Below, in pieces: positions 60,474-64,000 of a stretch of 64,000 nt of DNA. Made by a program: the position numbers and the translations under genes. Source of the stretch: Syngnathus acus (lineage: Eukaryota > Chordata > Actinopteri > Syngnathiformes > Syngnathidae). Location: NCBI RefSeq assembly GCF_901709675.1, contig NC_051094.1, forward strand, positions 10,532,501 through 10,596,500, written 5' to 3'. The notes below the pieces were generated by a model. The model was not told the DNA's origin. It saw only the letters and a program-made list of their open reading frames with translations, and made no database searches. Numbering within the stretch: the stretch's first letter is position 1; every line of letters starts with the position of its first letter.

Positions 60474-62339
60474 CAGGTTCCTTAGAGAACAATTACTGTT
60501 TAGTGTAGATTAGAAATTGACTCACAGACATTGACTCGCATTGTATTCCTCTATTCTCGTGTCTGTGAAGGAGCCAAGCCGTGCCGTTGTTATAATTGCA
60601 GCCGTTCCAGCAGTGAGGTTGTATTGACCTCTGCAGCCTGTCCTCTATCCTGTCCCATTTAAACACCCTTATTTATTCAGTCAAACAGGTCAGACAAAAA
60701 GACTTTTCAAGTCCCTTGAGGGTTCTGCACGCATATAAGCATCTTCTTTAATCATGCCTTGGCATAGTGCTAAGTGTGCCAAGGACTAAGTGAGGAATTA
60801 CCGTCTTTTCTTAGCTGTACGCCAGCAAAAAGGTGCTCATATGTATGCTATTAGTTTTTCTGAGTAATTAAAACAAAATAACATATAGGTTAGGTATATT
60901 CCCGTACGACATGAAGCAATTGGCTGTGCCAAGTAAGTGTTGCCCTGGGGAACGCGAGCTATCCTGCAGCGGATGTGAATGTGCAATTAGATGAAGTACA
61001 GACAGAGATGAAATCGAAATGAGACCGCATCATAACGAAAGGGACCAATGCTTAGGGTAAATGTGTAATTTATTCGTTTTATGGCTCGATGAAAAGTGTG
61101 CAAGTAATTAGGAAGATTCTGATCCTCGATACATATTTCATTATGATACACAGAGCCCTGTGTATATGTAAACACAGTTTGACTAGCCGGAGAGATAAAC
61201 TATATGGGATAAACAGTTTTACATCTCAATGAGCTCACTCGATATTAACTTTGCAATCAAAACATTCTAGCTCAAGGCGTGGAACTCCCAAAACTATTCA
61301 TGTATACTTTATGGTGTACAATTGTTGCTTTGACTGTAAATCTGTCTTCAACATTGGCTGCTATTTCTATTGAACTCATTTAGATGTATACTATTTGGAT
61401 GACATCATCAGGATGACAGGTTGATCACGTTATCGTGTTTTTCAAAATGCATACTTACTAAATGATTATAAAATGATATGACAAACCTTTGTAGTGTAAT
61501 GGCAGAATGCAAAATAGTTTGCATTTTGCATAAAAAACGCAAAACAATATTTCTTAGGCCTATGTTTTTGCCCAAATTGTAAAAATGTCAAAAACACAAT
61601 GTTTGAATTATCACAACTGTGACCCTGACAAGTAACAGGTCACTTCCGAGCTTTGTTGACAAACTTCCCAACTACTTTCCTGTTTCTCAGCACATTGTTA
61701 GATAAGAATTTCCCAGGGTTTTACCTCCGACGGGGGTCGTGGCCTGAATTTGACTTTGCTGGTTGACACGTGCAGGATGACACAAGAGGAAACATGCAAG
61801 TTAATTCATGTACTTGCAATAAACGCCTAGATTATCGCTTAAAAACAGAATTTTGTTCAGTCATTTTGGCATCAAGTCAAAGCAAGTCACATGAAAACAT
61901 CTCAGTTCTAGATGGATTTTTTGTTTTCACACACTGCATTTGTTGTGACAAATGACAAATGGATTTGCGCGATCATTTGATGAGAGGAGTGGCACAGCTG
62001 CTGTTACAATAAAACTTATTGATCGGAAACAAAGTGCTTCCAACTGGTATCCTCCTGTGAGCTAGAAGTCACAGATTTGGTGCGAGTGCCTGTGTGAGCT
62101 CTTTCTCTTTTAAAACCTTGTTAAGGTGTCTCGCCCCAGTTTTGACTGGCCTCTGCAGCTCTGCAAGTCCACGTGACGTCTGCTCCAATTACATTGTGGC
62201 AGCAGCAAGTATGACTGCAAAACTCGAGCAAGGAAATTCTTCTTCCTTCAGTCTATTCTCGGTTCCTTTCACACATTGCGACAACGCTGCGATGTTGCAG
62301 ACACTAACGAAAAACCTTAATCAAAGATGAACACAAACT

Positions 62340-62470
62340 CCAGCTTTAATGGATGCAATACCCCCTACGCTTAATTGCACACATTAATTCTCGCGGCCCT
62401 CTAGAGATGGGTGTCAAGTGCTAACACCCTTAAAATATCTGGAATTAATGTTATCCTGTGCAATAAGTGA
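62340..62470. promoter_or_regulatory. Possible conserved non-coding element with a T-box-like inverted pair
   Basis: 'cttaattgcacacattaatt' is followed by 'gggtgt' (62409-62414) and its complement 'acaccc' (62424-62429). This spaced inverted pair of GTGT half-sites recalls T-box binding sites. Inferred from motifs only. Confidence 0.22.
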
Positions 62471-62904
62471 AAGTGCTTCCAAAAAATAACAATTGTGCTT
62501 CCCTGTGGAAGTAAAGAAATACACTTAACATGGAATAAATAATGTCACAAACAGTTGAATTCAAAGCTCTGCCAAGGTTGAACTGTTAAATTGTTACTGT
62601 AATCAGTAGGGTGTGCACTGATGAAAATGAGGGAGTATTCCTACTATTACTAATGGCCAGTTAAGCAGGCCAAATACTGAACGACGCAGCCAAATGCGAC
62701 TGAAGTGGACGGGGTTCTGCGACTGATTTGTAATTGCCAACATTAGGGCAACAGTTTTCCTTCAGTTTCTATTGCGAATCGTCGTCGCACCGTTGCGGCG
62801 GTAACAGTCAATCAAAAATGCCATGTTGTATACCTCATGAGCTTTCACAACATATTATACATTACTGGGGACGCCAAGCCATACCAATACATTATATGCA
62901 ATAC

Positions 62905-62970
62905 CTGAGTATAAGTCGCACCCCCGGCCAAACTATGAAAAAAAAACTGCAACTCATAGTCCGGAAAATA
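62905..62970. mobile_element. Small palindromic miniature ('gagtataagtcgca' family)
   Basis: The left arm 'cctgagtataagtcgca' and the complement of the right arm 'tgcaactcatagtccgg' match at 13 of 17 positions around an A-rich loop. The sequence 'gtataagtcgcacccc...tagtccggaaaatac' is a familiar short repeat in vertebrate genomes. Confidence 0.7.
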
Positions 62971-62974
62971 CTCT

Positions 62975-64000
62975 AGTCTGTGTCTGTAGTCCATATGGAG
63001 CTACGAGGTCAGCAGCATCTGTAATATCCACATGCTTCTATTTGTTCGTTCAGCCATTTATTTATTTATTTATTTATTTGTTTATGTAGCAAGCAGCTTC
63101 CTGTCTTTGTAATATTACAACATGAAAGCAGCAGCCATACTGTTTGAGCTTCAAGAAAATATTAGGCACCTCAAAATGTTGTTTTCTGGTAAGAACACGA
63201 GGTGTTACGTTTTTTCCATTGCAGAGTTGGTAGGTTGTACAGTCGGTAGGTGAGCTTGGCTGATTTGCTGACTGTACTTTGTTCCCAATTTTCCGGTTTC
63301 ATCAACTTTATTCGTGTCACCCCGAGTGGAGGCAACCTTCAAATCATCTGAACATAGCAGAGGTCAAAATACTGTAAATAACACAAGTCAGAATGTGTCG
63401 TACACAAAGGTCAACACAAGATGACGACTACAATTTTTTCTTCAGTGTCAAGGTGAACAATTCCATTGTGACTCAAACTCAAACTATTTGCTCAGCATGC
63501 ACGCTAAACCTCCATATTTCATTGAAATTGGTCGTGTCGTTCTAGTGTTATGTGAAATTCTTGCCTCTGTGTATGGAATTCAGTGATTGTGTTTATTAGT
63601 TTAATGCCGCTCCACAACTGCCAGCCTCTTCGTGTCTTGGCCAATCAGCTCATTGCTTGCTTGCACAAGTGCACATATGTGCTCTATTCAACAGTGCATT
63701 TTGTCATTCCAGCCCTCTTCCTCATCCTTCAACCAATCAGCTCCCTGCTTGACCTTGTCCCTTGGATACAATTTGGATATTGACAACAAGTCTTGCACCA
63801 GCATAGAAGATATTAAAGAGCAGTACGTTTTTATTTGCCTCAGTTTTCAGCTCATAATGGATATGCTGTACACTTTTCAGAGCAGCTAATTAAAAAAGAG
63901 GAAACGTGTGACTAATAAAACGAAAAAGATAGCACCATTTCATTTCTACTTACAAGTCATAACGAGCAGCAGACAGCCTGTAAATTGAACTGAAAGCAGC
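62975..64000. other. Non-coding end of window
   Basis: It contains a (TTTA)n repeat at 63055-63085. At 63642-63744 'ccaatcagctc' occurs twice (CCAAT-box-like) without a clear start site. No gene was recognised. Confidence 0.45.
63055..63085. repeat. (TTTA)n microsatellite
   Basis: Seven tetranucleotide units with one TTTG variant. Confidence 0.92.

Larger units (their letters stand above)
57550..62340. other. Non-coding stretch
   Basis: No gene was recognised. It contains G/T-rich low-complexity sequence at 57790-57850 and two neat inverted repeats at 60387-60411 and 60454-60473 (listed). All frames are short and unassigned. Confidence 0.45.

Overview
This window looks like a gene-poor stretch of a teleost fish genome, probably a percomorph. 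The evidence is indirect. The sequence is AT-rich, it contains no gene with a recognisable protein product, and its repeats are typical of fish: Tc1/mariner and hAT miniature elements, L2/Rex-like LINE fragments and CA/TG-type simple repeats. Nothing suggests a prokaryotic, viral or organellar molecule. No tRNA, rRNA or CRISPR array was found. Most short open frames are chance frames or lie inside repeats.

Layout. 1-5 kb: an unidentified open frame with one membrane helix, cut off by a hAT miniature element with an 8-bp target duplication (724-1053); a pair of 66-bp palindromic Tc1-type miniatures in mirror orientation around an AT-rich spacer (2164-2463); and a 449-bp TA-flanked miniature (3679-4127). 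5-19 kb: mostly unique sequence with enhancer-like patches, a broken interspersed repeat at 11.3 kb and a tetranucleotide repeat at 13.4 kb. 19-21 kb: two minus-strand LINE remains, one with readable reverse-transcriptase motifs. 25.5-26.0 kb: a 492-bp element with 'attcagactg' inverted ends. 27.1-27.9 kb: a GC-rich nested tandem array (185-bp period built from about 25-bp subunits), then the right end of a TA-flanked miniature and a hAT end.

30.0-30.75 kb is the best promoter or CpG-island candidate, more likely serving a minus-strand transcript. It is followed by a long (GA)n tract, a SINE-like head and a LINE 3' tail. A LINE 3' tail lies at 34.1 kb and a hAT-like element at 36.2-36.9 kb. 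A second, weaker CpG-rich region lies at 38.6-39.2 kb. Transposase fragments lie at 41.8 kb (plus) and 45.2 kb (minus). The remainder (46-64 kb) is mostly unique non-coding sequence with possible conserved non-coding elements, one possible terminal exon at 55.2 kb and a small 'ataagtcgca' hairpin repeat at 62.9 kb.

I see no gene set that works together and no clear new biological system. The most useful leads are the nested GC-rich array at 27.1 kb, the mirrored Tc1 miniatures at 2.2 kb, the CpG-rich promoter candidate at 30 kb, and a few exon-like frames needing RNA evidence. Calls of conserved non-coding sequence come from base composition and motif density only; no alignment could be run.
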